Below are positions 16,271 through 24,911 of a stretch of DNA of 64,000 bases, piece by piece (within the stretch, counting starts at the first letter, position 1; every line of letters starts with the position of its first letter). A model generated the notes under the pieces. That model did not search any database. It was not told the DNA's origin and saw nothing but the letters and a program-made list of their open reading frames with translations. The stretch is from Propionibacteriales bacterium (lineage in GTDB: Bacteria > Actinomycetota > Actinomycetes > Propionibacteriales > Nocardioidaceae): NCBI GenBank assembly GCA_026392455.1, contig JAPLCB010000007.1, positions 52,194 to 116,193 of the forward strand. Direction: 5' to 3'. The translations under genes and the position numbers were made by a program.

Positions 16271-17454
16271 TGTCCCACGATGTCGCCATTGCCGGAGTCG
16301 GCATGCACCCCTGGGGCAAGTGGGGCAAGAATTTCGTCGAGTACGGCGTCGTCGCGGCTCGCGCTGCGCTGGCCGACGCCGGGATCCCGTGGGCCGACGT
16401 CGACCTGATCGTCGGCGGCGAGACGGTCCGCAACGGGTACGGCGGCTACGTCGCGGGTGCCACCTTCGCCCAGGCCCTCGGGTGGAACGGTGCCCGCGTC
16501 GCCACGTCGTACGCCGCCTGCGCCACCGGCGCCCAGGCGCTGGACACCGCCCGTGCCCGGATCCTCGCCGGCCTCTCCGAGGTCGCCCTGGTCGTCGGCG
16601 CCGACACCACGCCGAAGGGCTTCCTGGCCCCGAACGCCGGCGAGCGCTACGACGACCCCGACTGGCTGCGGTTCCGCCTCCTCGGGATGACCAACCCGGC
16701 GTACTTCGCGCTCTACGCGCGCCGCCGGATGGACCTCTACGGCGCGACCAGCGAGGACTTCGCCCAGGTCAAGGTCAAGAACGCCAAGCACGGCCTGAGC
16801 AACCCGAACGCGCGCTACCGCAAGGAGGTCGCAGCCCACGACGTGCTCAGCTCCGCCATCGTCGCGGACCCGCTGCACCTGCTCGACATCTGCGCCACCT
16901 CCGACGGTGCGGCCGCGGTGATCCTCTGCTCGGTGGAGTACGCCCGCAAGCACGGCCTGAGCGACGTGCGGATCAAGGCGATCTCGACGGTCACCCCGAC
17001 CTTCCCGAACACCGTGATCGACATGCCGCTGATGTCGACCGAGTCGTCGGCGGGCGGGGTGCCGGAGTTCACCTTCAAGCAGTCCATCGGCCAGGCCGCC
17101 TACGAAGAGGCCGGGATCGGTCCGGACGACGTCGACGTGGCCGAGGTCTACGACCTCTCCACCGCGCTCGAGCTCGACTGGATCGAGGACCTGCAGCTCT
17201 GCAAGCAGGGCGAGGCCGAGCAGCTGCTGCGGGCCGGGGACACCACCATCGGCGGCCGGATCCCGGTCAACCCGTCGGGCGGTCTGGCCTGCTTCGGCGA
17301 AGCCGTGCCGGCGCAGGCGCTGGCCCAGGTCTGCGAGCTCACCTGGCAGCTCCGCGGGCAGGCCGCCGGCCGTCAGGTCGAGGGTGCGCGGGTCGGCATC
17401 ACCGCGAACCAGGGCCTCTTCGGTCACGGCTCCTCGGTCATCGTCGCGCGCTGA
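16270..17454 (+). CDS. Lipid-transfer-protein/thiolase (SCPx/Ltp family)
   Basis: Thiolase-fold enzyme (394 aa) acting on acyl-CoA. Visible are the nucleophile-region Cys in SYAACATGAQALDTA, DICATSDGAAAVILCS, the AEVYDLSTALELDW segment, NPSGGLACFGEA and the C-terminal GLFGHGSSVIVAR. Members such as mycobacterial Ltp2-Ltp4 sit next to DUF35 genes in the KstR regulon, where they cleave steroid side-chain CoA intermediates by retro-aldol or thiolytic reactions; the upstream KstR-like site fits that. Which reaction this one catalyses is not decidable here. Confidence 0.87.
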   Translation: MSHDVAIAGVGMHPWGKWGKNFVEYGVVAARAALADAGIPWADVDLIVGGETVRNGYGGYVAGATFAQALGWNGARVATSYAACATGAQALDTARARILAGLSEVALVVGADTTPKGFLAPNAGERYDDPDWLRFRLLGMTNPAYFALYARRRMDLYGATSEDFAQVKVKNAKHGLSNPNARYRKEVAAHDVLSSAIVADPLHLLDICATSDGAAAVILCSVEYARKHGLSDVRIKAISTVTPTFPNTVIDMPLMSTESSAGGVPEFTFKQSIGQAAYEEAGIGPDDVDVAEVYDLSTALELDWIEDLQLCKQGEAEQLLRAGDTTIGGRIPVNPSGGLACFGEAVPAQALAQVCELTWQLRGQAAGRQVEGARVGITANQGLFGHGSSVIVAR

Positions 17455-17462
17455 TCCCGGTG

Positions 17463-17969
17463 ATGCGACGGATCCTGCTGCTGCTCGCAGTGGTGGCGCT
17501 CACCCTCGGGACGAGCGCGGTGGCGTCGGCTGACGACTCGTTCACGCCGGGTCCGACGGCCCAGCCCGGGGACCCGTTCGGCGGTCAGACCCTGCCGCCG
17601 GGACCGGTGTTCGTGGTGACGCCGAGCAGCTCCGGCAGCACGCTCCCGCAGCCCTCGACCCCGGACGAGGTCCAGGAGCAGATCGAGCGCGACCGGGCGC
17701 AGAACAGCACCGCGACCCCGACGGTGACCACGGCCCCGACGCCCGCCGCGAGCGGGTCTGCGTCCGACGGGCCGAGCACGGCCGCGCAGGACCGGTCCGG
17801 GTTCTCCGGCGACCGCAGCGCGAACGGCCAGGACGACGGTTCCGGGGCGTTGTGGTGGGCCCTGGGCGCGGGCGGTCTCGCGGTTCTGGTGCTGCTCGCG
17901 GTGCTCGTGGTTGCGGTCCGTCGGCGTGACCGGACCGGCGCGGAATCGTTGAAGAACCATGCGTCGTAA
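17463..17969 (+). CDS. Small exported protein with C-terminal membrane anchor
   Basis: 168 aa. A clear signal peptide (MRRILLLLAVVALTLG...SAVASA, cleavage near residue 22) is followed by a Pro/Ser/Thr-rich low-complexity region, a single membrane helix at about 131-153 (WWALGAGGLAVLVLLAVLVV) and a basic tail VRRRDR. No sorting signal of the LPxTG type. The gene overlaps the following propeller gene by 11 bases, so the two are co-translated and the protein may anchor or accompany it at the cell surface (inference). Confidence 0.75.
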   Translation: MRRILLLLAVVALTLGTSAVASADDSFTPGPTAQPGDPFGGQTLPPGPVFVVTPSSSGSTLPQPSTPDEVQEQIERDRAQNSTATPTVTTAPTPAASGSASDGPSTAAQDRSGFSGDRSANGQDDGSGALWWALGAGGLAVLVLLAVLVVAVRRRDRTGAESLKNHAS

Positions 17970-19467
17970 AGCTCCTGCCGCCCTGCTCGCCCTGGTCGCT
18001 GTCCTGGCCGTCACCAATCTCGGCCCCAGCGACCCGAAGGCCGCCGCGGCCACGGCGGTGCCGCTGCGTGACGTGATGCTGGTCGGCAACAACTGGGCCG
18101 GCACCGTCACCATCGTGGATGCGAACACCCGGACGCTGCTGCGGACCGGGATCGACTTCGTGCCGGACAAGGCCGCCGAGATCGCCGACATCCAGAAGAG
18201 CCCGGACAAGCTGGCGTACTACTACCTGATCCAGCAGGGTCCCGGCGAGGGCCACGACCAGTACGTCGACGACATGTTCACCACCGCCGACGGCCGGTAC
18301 GTCGCGGTGTCGCGGCCGAGCTTCGCCGACGTGGTCTGGATCGACCTGGCCAAGGCGTCGGCGGGCCGCACCGACAGCATCGTGCGGGAGCAGCAGATGG
18401 ACGGCTACCGCACCGACCACATGGGGGTCTCCCCGGACGGTCGCCGGCTGCTGGTCAGCGACTCGACCAAGGCGCAGGTGATCGAGTACTCGATGGTCGA
18501 CGAGACCGTCGGCGGCAAGCAGATCAAGATGGGCGACCGGCTGCGCTCGTTCGTGTCCGGCGAGACCCCGCACGAGAACAACTACTCCCCGGCCGGGGAC
18601 CTGATCTACCACGCCTCGATCGGCAAGGTGTACCTGCCGGGCGACCAGAACTCGGTCGGACCGGTCAAGATCGGCCCGCTGCACGACGCCATCAAGGGCG
18701 ACCGCTGGTACGAGATCGTGGACAACTCCGACTTCTCCATCAAGTACCGCTGGGAGATGGGCAAGGAGCTGGCCGAGGCCGGGTACGAGGGGATGAGCGC
18801 GGCCGTGCGGCCGATGGCAGTGGCGCCGGACCAGCGCTGGATCTACTTCCAGGTCTCCTACTTCCACGGCATCGTCGAGTTCGACACCCAGGCTCCAGAC
18901 ATCGACGGCAAGGTGACCTACAAGGCCGGTGGGATCCCCGAGCCGCGGGTCGGCCGAGTGACCCGGTTGATCAACCTGCCGAACCGGGTACCCACGCTGC
19001 CGCTGGAGAACTACGTCAACGACTCGGCCCACCACGGCCTGTCCATGAACGCAGCCGGTACGACGCTGTGCGCCGCGGGCACGATGGACGACTACGCCGC
19101 GCTCGTGGACCGCGCCACCGGCGAGGCCCGGATCTACGACAAGAACACCACCGGGCACGACTACCTGAAGCCGTACTGGACCACCGAGGGCCTGGGCGAC
19201 ACCTGCTGGATCTCGTTGAGCGACTCCGACGCCGTCGCGGTGCTCGACTTCAACACCGGGGCCGAGCTCGCCTTCCTCCCGGTCGGCGACCACCCGCAGC
19301 GGGTCCGGCACGGTTTCGTCCCGGAGTCCGTGGTGGGCACCTGGGGAACTGTCCCGGTGGGTCCGCCGGGCGGCCCGAACGGCGGCACCGGGGGACTGGT
19401 GAACCTGATCAGCGGGCTCTTCGGAGGAGCCCTCTACCTGCTGAACCCGCTGCTTCCGCTACGGTGA
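17959..19467 (+). CDS. Secreted YncE-like beta-propeller protein
   Basis: 502 aa with a signal peptide (MRRKAPAALLALVAVLAV..., cleavage near AAAATA). Repeated blade-like segments such as VGNNWAGTVTIVDANTRTLL, TADGRYVAVSRPSFADVVWIDL, SPDGRRLLVSDSTKAQVIEY and DSDAVAVLDFNTGAELAFLPVG define a seven-bladed-propeller fold of the YncE/lactonase type. C-terminal PVGPPGGPNGGTGG linker and a short hydrophobic end (LFGGALYLLNPLLPL). Ligand and activity are unknown. Confidence 0.78.
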   Translation: MRRKAPAALLALVAVLAVTNLGPSDPKAAAATAVPLRDVMLVGNNWAGTVTIVDANTRTLLRTGIDFVPDKAAEIADIQKSPDKLAYYYLIQQGPGEGHDQYVDDMFTTADGRYVAVSRPSFADVVWIDLAKASAGRTDSIVREQQMDGYRTDHMGVSPDGRRLLVSDSTKAQVIEYSMVDETVGGKQIKMGDRLRSFVSGETPHENNYSPAGDLIYHASIGKVYLPGDQNSVGPVKIGPLHDAIKGDRWYEIVDNSDFSIKYRWEMGKELAEAGYEGMSAAVRPMAVAPDQRWIYFQVSYFHGIVEFDTQAPDIDGKVTYKAGGIPEPRVGRVTRLINLPNRVPTLPLENYVNDSAHHGLSMNAAGTTLCAAGTMDDYAALVDRATGEARIYDKNTTGHDYLKPYWTTEGLGDTCWISLSDSDAVAVLDFNTGAELAFLPVGDHPQRVRHGFVPESVVGTWGTVPVGPPGGPNGGTGGLVNLISGLFGGALYLLNPLLPLR

Positions 19468-19494
19468 CGCCAGGTCGTTCCTGGGGAGAGATTC

Positions 19495-20154
19495 GTGCTC
19501 AAGGTATTCGGGCGTCGCGGTCGGATCGCGGTGCTGGCGTTGCTGCTCGCCTTCGCGAGCGCCGCCCTGGTCGGCTGCGAGGACGTGCCGGCGGACGCCT
19601 CGAAGGCAGCTTTCTGCCAGGCCGGCGAGCGCTTCTCGGCGCTCCAGGACGTGCCGTTCTCCGAGGGGCAGGCGGCGATCAAGGCCCTGGCCGAGGTGGG
19701 AACGCCGACCGACATCGACAAGCCGGCGCGTGAGGGCTTCGTCGAGCTCGTCGCACGGATGGAGGACTCCGACGACGCGGCCGAGTTCCTCCGCAAGAGC
19801 CAGAGCCTGAGTGCTGCCGAGTCCGAGCACCGGACGGCACTCACCGTCTACATCCAGCTGACCTGCCTGCTCGCGAACGCCTCGACCGCGGACTTCTGCG
19901 TCGCCGGGAAGGAGTTCGCGGCCAACCGGAACGGCGCCTTCGAGGACCGCAAGGCCGCGCTCGAGGCGCTGGTCAAGGTCGGGGCGCCGCCGGACATCAG
20001 CCCGGCGGCCCGGTTGGGACTGATCGAGCTGGTGGACCGGATGAACTCGGCCACGTCCAACGAACAGCTCGACGAGCTCACCCGCACCACCAGCCCGGAC
20101 GAGCGTGAGCACCTGGTCGCGCTCGACGCGTTCATCAAGCGGGCCTGCACGTAG
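19495..20154 (+). CDS. Putative lipoprotein with two tandem homologous domains
   Basis: 219 aa. A signal sequence ends in a lipobox (AALVGC, Cys about residue 28). The mature part is an internal duplication: ASKAAFCQAGERF...AIKALAEVGTPTDIDKPAREGFVELVARM and STADFCVAGKEF...ALEALVKVGAPPDISPAARLGLIELVDRM align along about 90 residues, each with two Cys. GGGGAGAG before GTG 19495 is the ribosome-binding site. No family recognised. It lies 27 bases after the propeller gene, so the three exported proteins from 17463 may be one unit. Confidence 0.75.
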   Translation: MLKVFGRRGRIAVLALLLAFASAALVGCEDVPADASKAAFCQAGERFSALQDVPFSEGQAAIKALAEVGTPTDIDKPAREGFVELVARMEDSDDAAEFLRKSQSLSAAESEHRTALTVYIQLTCLLANASTADFCVAGKEFAANRNGAFEDRKAALEALVKVGAPPDISPAARLGLIELVDRMNSATSNEQLDELTRTTSPDEREHLVALDAFIKRACT

Positions 20155-20166
20155 CTCGCCGGGGAC

Positions 20167-20553
20167 TCAGCCCTCCACGGCCTCGACGTAGACCCAGCGG
20201 CCGGCGCGCAGCTCGAAGCGGCTGTGCTCGTGCAGGACGCCGGTCTGTCCGCGCACCGACCAGTGCGCCCGGAACTCCACCGAGCCCGCGCTCGGGCCCT
20301 GCTCGCTGCGGATCACCTCCAGGCCGGTCCAGACGAGTCCGGCGTCCGGGGTCAGGTCATCGGGACGGGTGCGGGGGTGCCAGGTGCGGAACAGGTGGTC
20401 CAGCGCGCCGACGGCGTAGGCGCTGTAGCGCGACCGCATCAGCTCCTCGACCCCGCTCGGCTGACGTTCGTTGCGGTGCAGGGGACCGCAGCACGCGTCG
20501 TACGGCGTCGCCGATCCGCAGGCACAGACTGTGGAGGACGTCAGCGGTTCCAT
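20167..20553 (-). CDS. YchJ family protein (UPF0225), SEC-C motif
   Basis: 128-aa protein starting with a Cys-rich zinc motif (VCACGSATPYDACCGPLH, SEC-C-like) followed by the YchJ core: LMRSRYSAYAVGALDHLFRTWHP and VEFRAHWSVRGQTGVLHEHSRFE. The biochemical role of the family is not established. It converges on the lipoprotein gene. A TACCGT hexamer at 20562-20567 (minus strand), eight bases before the ATG, suggests leaderless expression. Confidence 0.85.
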   Translation of the reverse strand: MEPLTSSTVCACGSATPYDACCGPLHRNERQPSGVEELMRSRYSAYAVGALDHLFRTWHPRTRPDDLTPDAGLVWTGLEVIRSEQGPSAGSVEFRAHWSVRGQTGVLHEHSRFELRAGRWVYVEAVEG

Positions 20554-20610
20554 GGCAGATCACGGTAGCGTGGCTCGCGTTGTGAGCAACGGTTGAGCAG
20601 AGGAAGTGCC

Positions 20611-21309
20611 ATGCGTCGTGTCTCGGGAGTCCTGCTTGGCCTGGTCCTGGTCGGTGCCGTCGTGGTGGCCGGGGGTGCCGCGCAGGCAGTCCTGACGGTC
20701 CCGTCGCACTTCGAGATCGGAATCGTCGCCGGTGAGGGGCCGCCGCCGGTGGCCGGATCGTCGTTCTCCTTCTCCGCGACCCTCGTCGACGAGGGTCAGG
20801 AGCCGGTCGCCGGTGTCCCGGTGACGCTCTCGGCCCGCCCCTACGGCAGCAGCACCTTCATCACGGTCGCCCAGGCCGTGACCGACGATGCCGGGTACGC
20901 CCGGGCGGAGGCGGTCCTGCGACGCACGTCGGTGGTGCGGTGGTCGTACGCGGGCAACGTGGAGCACGGGGCGACCACCTCGGCGGCGTACGTCACCTTC
21001 GTCGGCAGCCCGGTGACCGCACACGCAACCGATGCCACCCTCCGGCGCCAGCAGCAGCTGGTGGTGGTCGGCCGCACCGCCCCGTCCAAGGCGGGTAGCC
21101 GGGTCAGCCTCTGGCGCGGCGACAAGCCGGCCTTCGCCCCCGGTCTGGAGATGACCCGGGTCGCGGTCGGGCTGGTCCGGTCCGACGGCACCTTCCGGCT
21201 GACCACCCGGTTCCCGCACACCGGCACCAAGCGTCTCTACGTGAAGGTGAACGCCGGCCACGGCAACGCCGAGGGTTACTCGAAGTACCTCGTGGTTCGG
21301 GTTCGCTGA
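20611..21309 (+). CDS. Secreted Ig-like beta-sandwich protein
   Basis: 232 aa. Signal peptide MRRVSGVLLGLVLVGAVVVAGGAAQA. The mature part resembles bacterial Ig-like folds: FSFSATLVDEGQEPVAGVPVTLSARPYGSS followed by DDAGYARAEAVL and then a second sheet-rich half (RVSLWRGDK...FRLTTRFPHTGTKRLYVKVN). Such proteins usually act as surface or matrix components; no enzymatic motif is visible. ATG 20611 was chosen over an upstream in-frame start because GAGGAAG lies seven bases before it. Confidence 0.75.
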   Translation: MRRVSGVLLGLVLVGAVVVAGGAAQAVLTVPSHFEIGIVAGEGPPPVAGSSFSFSATLVDEGQEPVAGVPVTLSARPYGSSTFITVAQAVTDDAGYARAEAVLRRTSVVRWSYAGNVEHGATTSAAYVTFVGSPVTAHATDATLRRQQQLVVVGRTAPSKAGSRVSLWRGDKPAFAPGLEMTRVAVGLVRSDGTFRLTTRFPHTGTKRLYVKVNAGHGNAEGYSKYLVVRVR

Positions 21310-21335
21310 CTTCGGCGGGTGAGTAGCCTGCAGGA

Positions 21336-22766
21336 GTGACTTCTTCGGTTTCCCCCAGCCCCCGTCCCAGCGCCGCCACCGTCGGTGAGCTCCGTGCCTC
21401 CGGCCATGTCCAGCAGACGTTGCGCGAAGAGCTGCGAGGCAACCTGCTGGCCGCCCTGCGCGACGGACGCGACCCGTGGCCGGGTCTGCACGGTTTCGAG
21501 AGCACCGTCATCCCGCAGGTGGAGCGCGCCGTGATCGCCGGTCACGACATCGTGCTGCTCGGCGAGCGCGGCCAGGGCAAGACCCGCCTGTTGCGCACCC
21601 TCGTCGGCCTCCTGGACGAGTGGACGCCGGTGATCGCCGGAGCCGACCTGGGGGAGCACCCGTACGAGCCCATCACGACCGCGTCGTTGCGCCGCGCCGC
21701 CGAGCTCGGCGACGACCTGCCGATCGTCTGGCGCCACCGGGACGACCGGTACGCCGAGAAGCTGGCGACCCCGGACACCAGCGTGGCTGACCTGATCGGT
21801 GACGTGGATCCGATGAAGGTCGCCGAAGGCCGCTCCCTGGGTGACCCGGAGACGATCCACTTCGGACTGATCCCGCGCAGCCACCGCGGCATCGTCGCGA
21901 TCAACGAGCTGCCGGACCTGGCCGAGCGGATCCAGGTCGCGATGCTCAACGTGATGGAGGAGCGCGACATCCAGATCCGCGGCTACGTGCTGCGGCTGCC
22001 CCTGGACCTCCTGGTGGTGGCGAGCGCCAACCCCGAGGACTACACCAACCGTGGCCGGATCATCACCCCGCTCAAGGACCGGTTCGGCGCCGAGATCCGT
22101 ACCCACTACCCGATCCGGATCGAGGACGAGATCGCGGTGATCCGGCAGGAGGCCCACCTGGTCGCCGAGGTCCCCGACCACCTGATCGAGATCCTCGCCC
22201 GGTTCACCCGGGCGTTGCGGGCCAGCCAGTCGGTCGACCAACGGTCGGGTGTCAGCGCCCGGTTCGCGATCGCCGGGGCGGAGACGATCGCTGCCGCCGC
22301 GCTGCACCGAGCCACGTCCCAGGGCGAGCCCGATGCGGTGGCCCGGGTGGTCGACCTGCAGACCGCGGTCGAGGTCCTTGGCGGCAAGATCGAGTTCGAG
22401 TCCGGCGAGGAGGGTCGCGAGGACGAGATCCTCCAGCACCTGCTGCGCACCGCGACCGCCGAGGCGGTCCGGGCCCACCTCGGGGGCCTCGACCTCGCCG
22501 CCCTGGTGACCGAGCTCGAGGTCGAGGGCGTTGCGGTCACCACGGGTGAGCAGGTGACCGCCGGTGACTTCCTGGCCAGCCTGCCCGCGCTGCCGCCCAC
22601 CGAGGTGAGCGAGTCCGACCTCTACGACCAGATCGCCGACCGGCTCGGCGCCCGGACCGACGGGGCTCGGGCCGGCGCGATCGAGTTCGCCCTGGAAGGC
22701 CTCTACCTGGCCCGCAAGGTCGCCAAGGACGAGTCCGACGACGGAGCCACGGTCTACCGTGGCTGA
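21336..22766 (+). CDS. MoxR/magnesium-chelatase-type AAA+ ATPase
   Basis: 476 aa. A degenerate Walker A (GERGQGKTRLL), Walker B-like IVAINELPDL, a sensor region LLVVASANPEDYTNRGR and arginine PLKDRFGAEIRTHYP place it with ChlI/MoxR AAA+ proteins. It is coupled to a VWA-domain gene (8-base overlap), the classic MoxR-VWA arrangement for assembling or maturing protein complexes. It is not a true magnesium chelatase on context. GTG 21336 lies six bases after TAGCCT (21324-21329), so it is predicted leaderless. Confidence 0.87.
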   Translation: MTSSVSPSPRPSAATVGELRASGHVQQTLREELRGNLLAALRDGRDPWPGLHGFESTVIPQVERAVIAGHDIVLLGERGQGKTRLLRTLVGLLDEWTPVIAGADLGEHPYEPITTASLRRAAELGDDLPIVWRHRDDRYAEKLATPDTSVADLIGDVDPMKVAEGRSLGDPETIHFGLIPRSHRGIVAINELPDLAERIQVAMLNVMEERDIQIRGYVLRLPLDLLVVASANPEDYTNRGRIITPLKDRFGAEIRTHYPIRIEDEIAVIRQEAHLVAEVPDHLIEILARFTRALRASQSVDQRSGVSARFAIAGAETIAAAALHRATSQGEPDAVARVVDLQTAVEVLGGKIEFESGEEGREDEILQHLLRTATAEAVRAHLGGLDLAALVTELEVEGVAVTTGEQVTAGDFLASLPALPPTEVSESDLYDQIADRLGARTDGARAGAIEFALEGLYLARKVAKDESDDGATVYRG

Positions 22767-24849
22767 CCAGGGACCGGGCGGACGGCGGTCGCGGCGGGCA
22801 CGGTACGCCCGGTACGCCGGCGGCCCCGACCCGCTGGCACCTCCGGTCGACCTGGCCGAGGCACTGGACCACATCGGCGAGGACGTCATGGCTGGCCGGT
22901 CCCCGGAGCGGGCGATGGCCGAGTTCCTCCGCCGCGGGGGGAGCGATCGCCGCGGGCTCGACGAGCTCGCCCGCGAGGTGGCCCGCAAGCGCGCCGAGCT
23001 GCTGAGCAAGCACTCCCTGGACGGGACGTTGAACGAGGTCCGCGAGCTGCTGGACTCGGCCCTGCTGGCCGAGCGCGGCCAGCTGGCCCGCGACGTCGAG
23101 ATGGACGACGGCGATCGGGCGTTCCGCGAGCTCCAGCTCGACGGGCTGCCACCGTCCACGGCCGCCGCTGTCAGCGAGCTGGCGTCGTACGACTGGCAGA
23201 GCCAACAGGCCCGCGCCGACTACGAGAAGATCAAGGACCTGCTCGGCCGGGAGATGCTCGACCAGCGCTTCAAGGGCATGAAGCAGGCCCTCGAGGGCGC
23301 CACCGAGGAGGACCGGGAGGCCATCAACGCGATGCTCTCGGACCTCAACGACCTTCTCGACAAGAACCGGCTGGGGATCGACACCCCCGAGGACTTCGCC
23401 GAGTTCATGGAGAAGCACGGTTCCTACTTCCCGGAGAACCCGCGGAACATCGACGAGCTGATGGATGCGCTCGCCGAGCGCTCGGCTGCCGCCCAGCGGA
23501 TGATGAACTCGATGACGGCCGAGCAGCGCCAGGAGCTGATGGAGCTGTCGGCCCAGGCCTTCGGGTCCCCCCAGCTGATGGAGGGCCTCAACCGTCTCGA
23601 CCAGAACCTGCAGGCGCTCCGGCCCGGCGAGGACTGGTCCGGTTCCGAGCAGTTCGGCGAGGGCGAGGGTCTCGGTCTCGGCGACGGCACTGGCGCCTTC
23701 CAGGACCTCGCCGAGCTCGACCAGCTCTCCGAGCAGCTCTCCCAGTCCTACGGCGGCGCCCGGCTCGACGACCTCGACCTGGACCTGCTGGCCCGGCAGC
23801 TCGGCGACGAGGCCGCCGTCGACGCCAAGGCCTTGCAGGAGCTGGAGAAGGCCCTGCGCGACTCCGGCTACCTCAAGCGCACCTCCGACGGTCAGCTCCG
23901 ACTCTCCCCGAAGGCGATGCGCCAGCTCGGCAAGGCGCTGCTCAAGGACGTCTCCACCCGGTTGTCGGGCCGTCAGGGCCAGCGGGACCTCCGGCAGGCC
24001 GGTGCGGCCGGGGAGCGCAGTGGTTCGTCGCGCGAGTGGGCCTTCGGCGACACCGAGCCCTGGGACATCCCGCGCACGGTGCTCAACGCGGTACGTCGCC
24101 GTGCCGAGGGGCCCTCGCCGGTTGAGGTGCGACCGCAGGGAGCCTCGAAACCTCGGCTCTTCGAGATGGCCGACATCGAGGTGCACGAGACCGAGGCCCG
24201 TACCCAGGCGGCCGTCGCCCTGCTGGTCGACACGTCGTTCTCGATGGCGATGGACGGTCGCTGGGTCCCGATGAAGCGGACCGCGCTGGCCCTGCACCAG
24301 CTGGTCAGCAGCCGGTTCCGCGGCGACCACCTGCAGCTGATCGGTTTCGGCCGGCACGCCCAGGTGATGGAGATCGAGGAGCTCACCGCCCTGGACTCGA
24401 TGTGGGCCAAGGGCACGAACCTGCACCACGGGCTGCTGCTGGCCAACCGGCACTTCCGCAAGCACCCGAACGCCCAGCCGGTGCTGCTGATCGTCACCGA
24501 CGGCGAGCCGACCTCGCACCTGGAGTCCGACGGGCAGGTGTACTTCTCCTACCCGCCGCACCCGGTGACGATCGCCTACAGCGTCCGCGAGCTCGACAAC
24601 GCCGGCCGGCTCGGGGCCCAGACGACGTTCTTCCGGCTCGGTGACGACCCGGGACTGGCACGGTTCATCGACCAGATGGCGAAGCGGGTCGACGGTCGGG
24701 TGGTCGCGCCCGAGCTCGACGACCTCGGGGCCGCCGTCGTCGGCAGCTACCTGGGATCGCGCGGAGGCCGGCGGGCCTCCTCCGACGACTTCGGGATGGG
24801 CGGGTTCCCCGGTTTCTACGGCGGCAACCGCGGCTTCTGGGTGGGCTGA
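22759..24849 (+). CDS. VWA-domain protein, MoxR partner
   Basis: 696 aa. The first two thirds are charged and helical, with coiled stretches rich in E, L and Q (about residues 50-420). The C-terminal VWA domain has an intact MIDAS: LLVDTSFSMAMDGRW (DxSxS), a Thr near KGTNLHHG and VTDGEPTS. The end is Gly-rich. No membrane helix, so cytoplasmic. Residues PVEVRPQGASKP just before the VWA domain are encoded by a 34-bp copy of the interspersed repeat (24119-24152), suggesting the insertion was absorbed in frame. Confidence 0.87.
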   Translation: MADQGPGGRRSRRARYARYAGGPDPLAPPVDLAEALDHIGEDVMAGRSPERAMAEFLRRGGSDRRGLDELAREVARKRAELLSKHSLDGTLNEVRELLDSALLAERGQLARDVEMDDGDRAFRELQLDGLPPSTAAAVSELASYDWQSQQARADYEKIKDLLGREMLDQRFKGMKQALEGATEEDREAINAMLSDLNDLLDKNRLGIDTPEDFAEFMEKHGSYFPENPRNIDELMDALAERSAAAQRMMNSMTAEQRQELMELSAQAFGSPQLMEGLNRLDQNLQALRPGEDWSGSEQFGEGEGLGLGDGTGAFQDLAELDQLSEQLSQSYGGARLDDLDLDLLARQLGDEAAVDAKALQELEKALRDSGYLKRTSDGQLRLSPKAMRQLGKALLKDVSTRLSGRQGQRDLRQAGAAGERSGSSREWAFGDTEPWDIPRTVLNAVRRRAEGPSPVEVRPQGASKPRLFEMADIEVHETEARTQAAVALLVDTSFSMAMDGRWVPMKRTALALHQLVSSRFRGDHLQLIGFGRHAQVMEIEELTALDSMWAKGTNLHHGLLLANRHFRKHPNAQPVLLIVTDGEPTSHLESDGQVYFSYPPHPVTIAYSVRELDNAGRLGAQTTFFRLGDDPGLARFIDQMAKRVDGRVVAPELDDLGAAVVGSYLGSRGGRRASSDDFGMGGFPGFYGGNRGFWVG
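24119..24152 (+). repeat. In-frame copy of the 34-bp GGTTGAG...CGAAACC repeat inside a coding sequence
   Basis: This copy matches the intergenic copy at 63549-63582 at 30 of 34 positions by eye, including GGTTGAGGTGCGA and AGCCTCGAAACC blocks. It lies within the VWA gene between its helical region and VWA domain, and keeps the frame (VEVRPQGASKP). Confidence 0.7.
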
Positions 24850-24873
24850 CCGCTGACGCCGGCTGCCCGATGC

Positions 24874-24907
24874 TGGTTGAGGCGCGAGCGAAGCGAGCCT
24901 CGAAATC
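24874..24907. repeat. Intergenic 34-bp GGTTGAG...CTCGAAATC repeat
   Basis: TGGTTGAGGCGCGAGCGAAG... ends GCCTCGAAATC. GAGGC and GCCTC can pair around a GCGAGC-GAA-GCGA core. It lies between the convergent VWA and NTF2-like genes, four bases after which the minus-strand stop begins, so it could serve as a bidirectional end-of-transcript hairpin. Confidence 0.65.
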
Positions 24908-24911
24908 CGTG

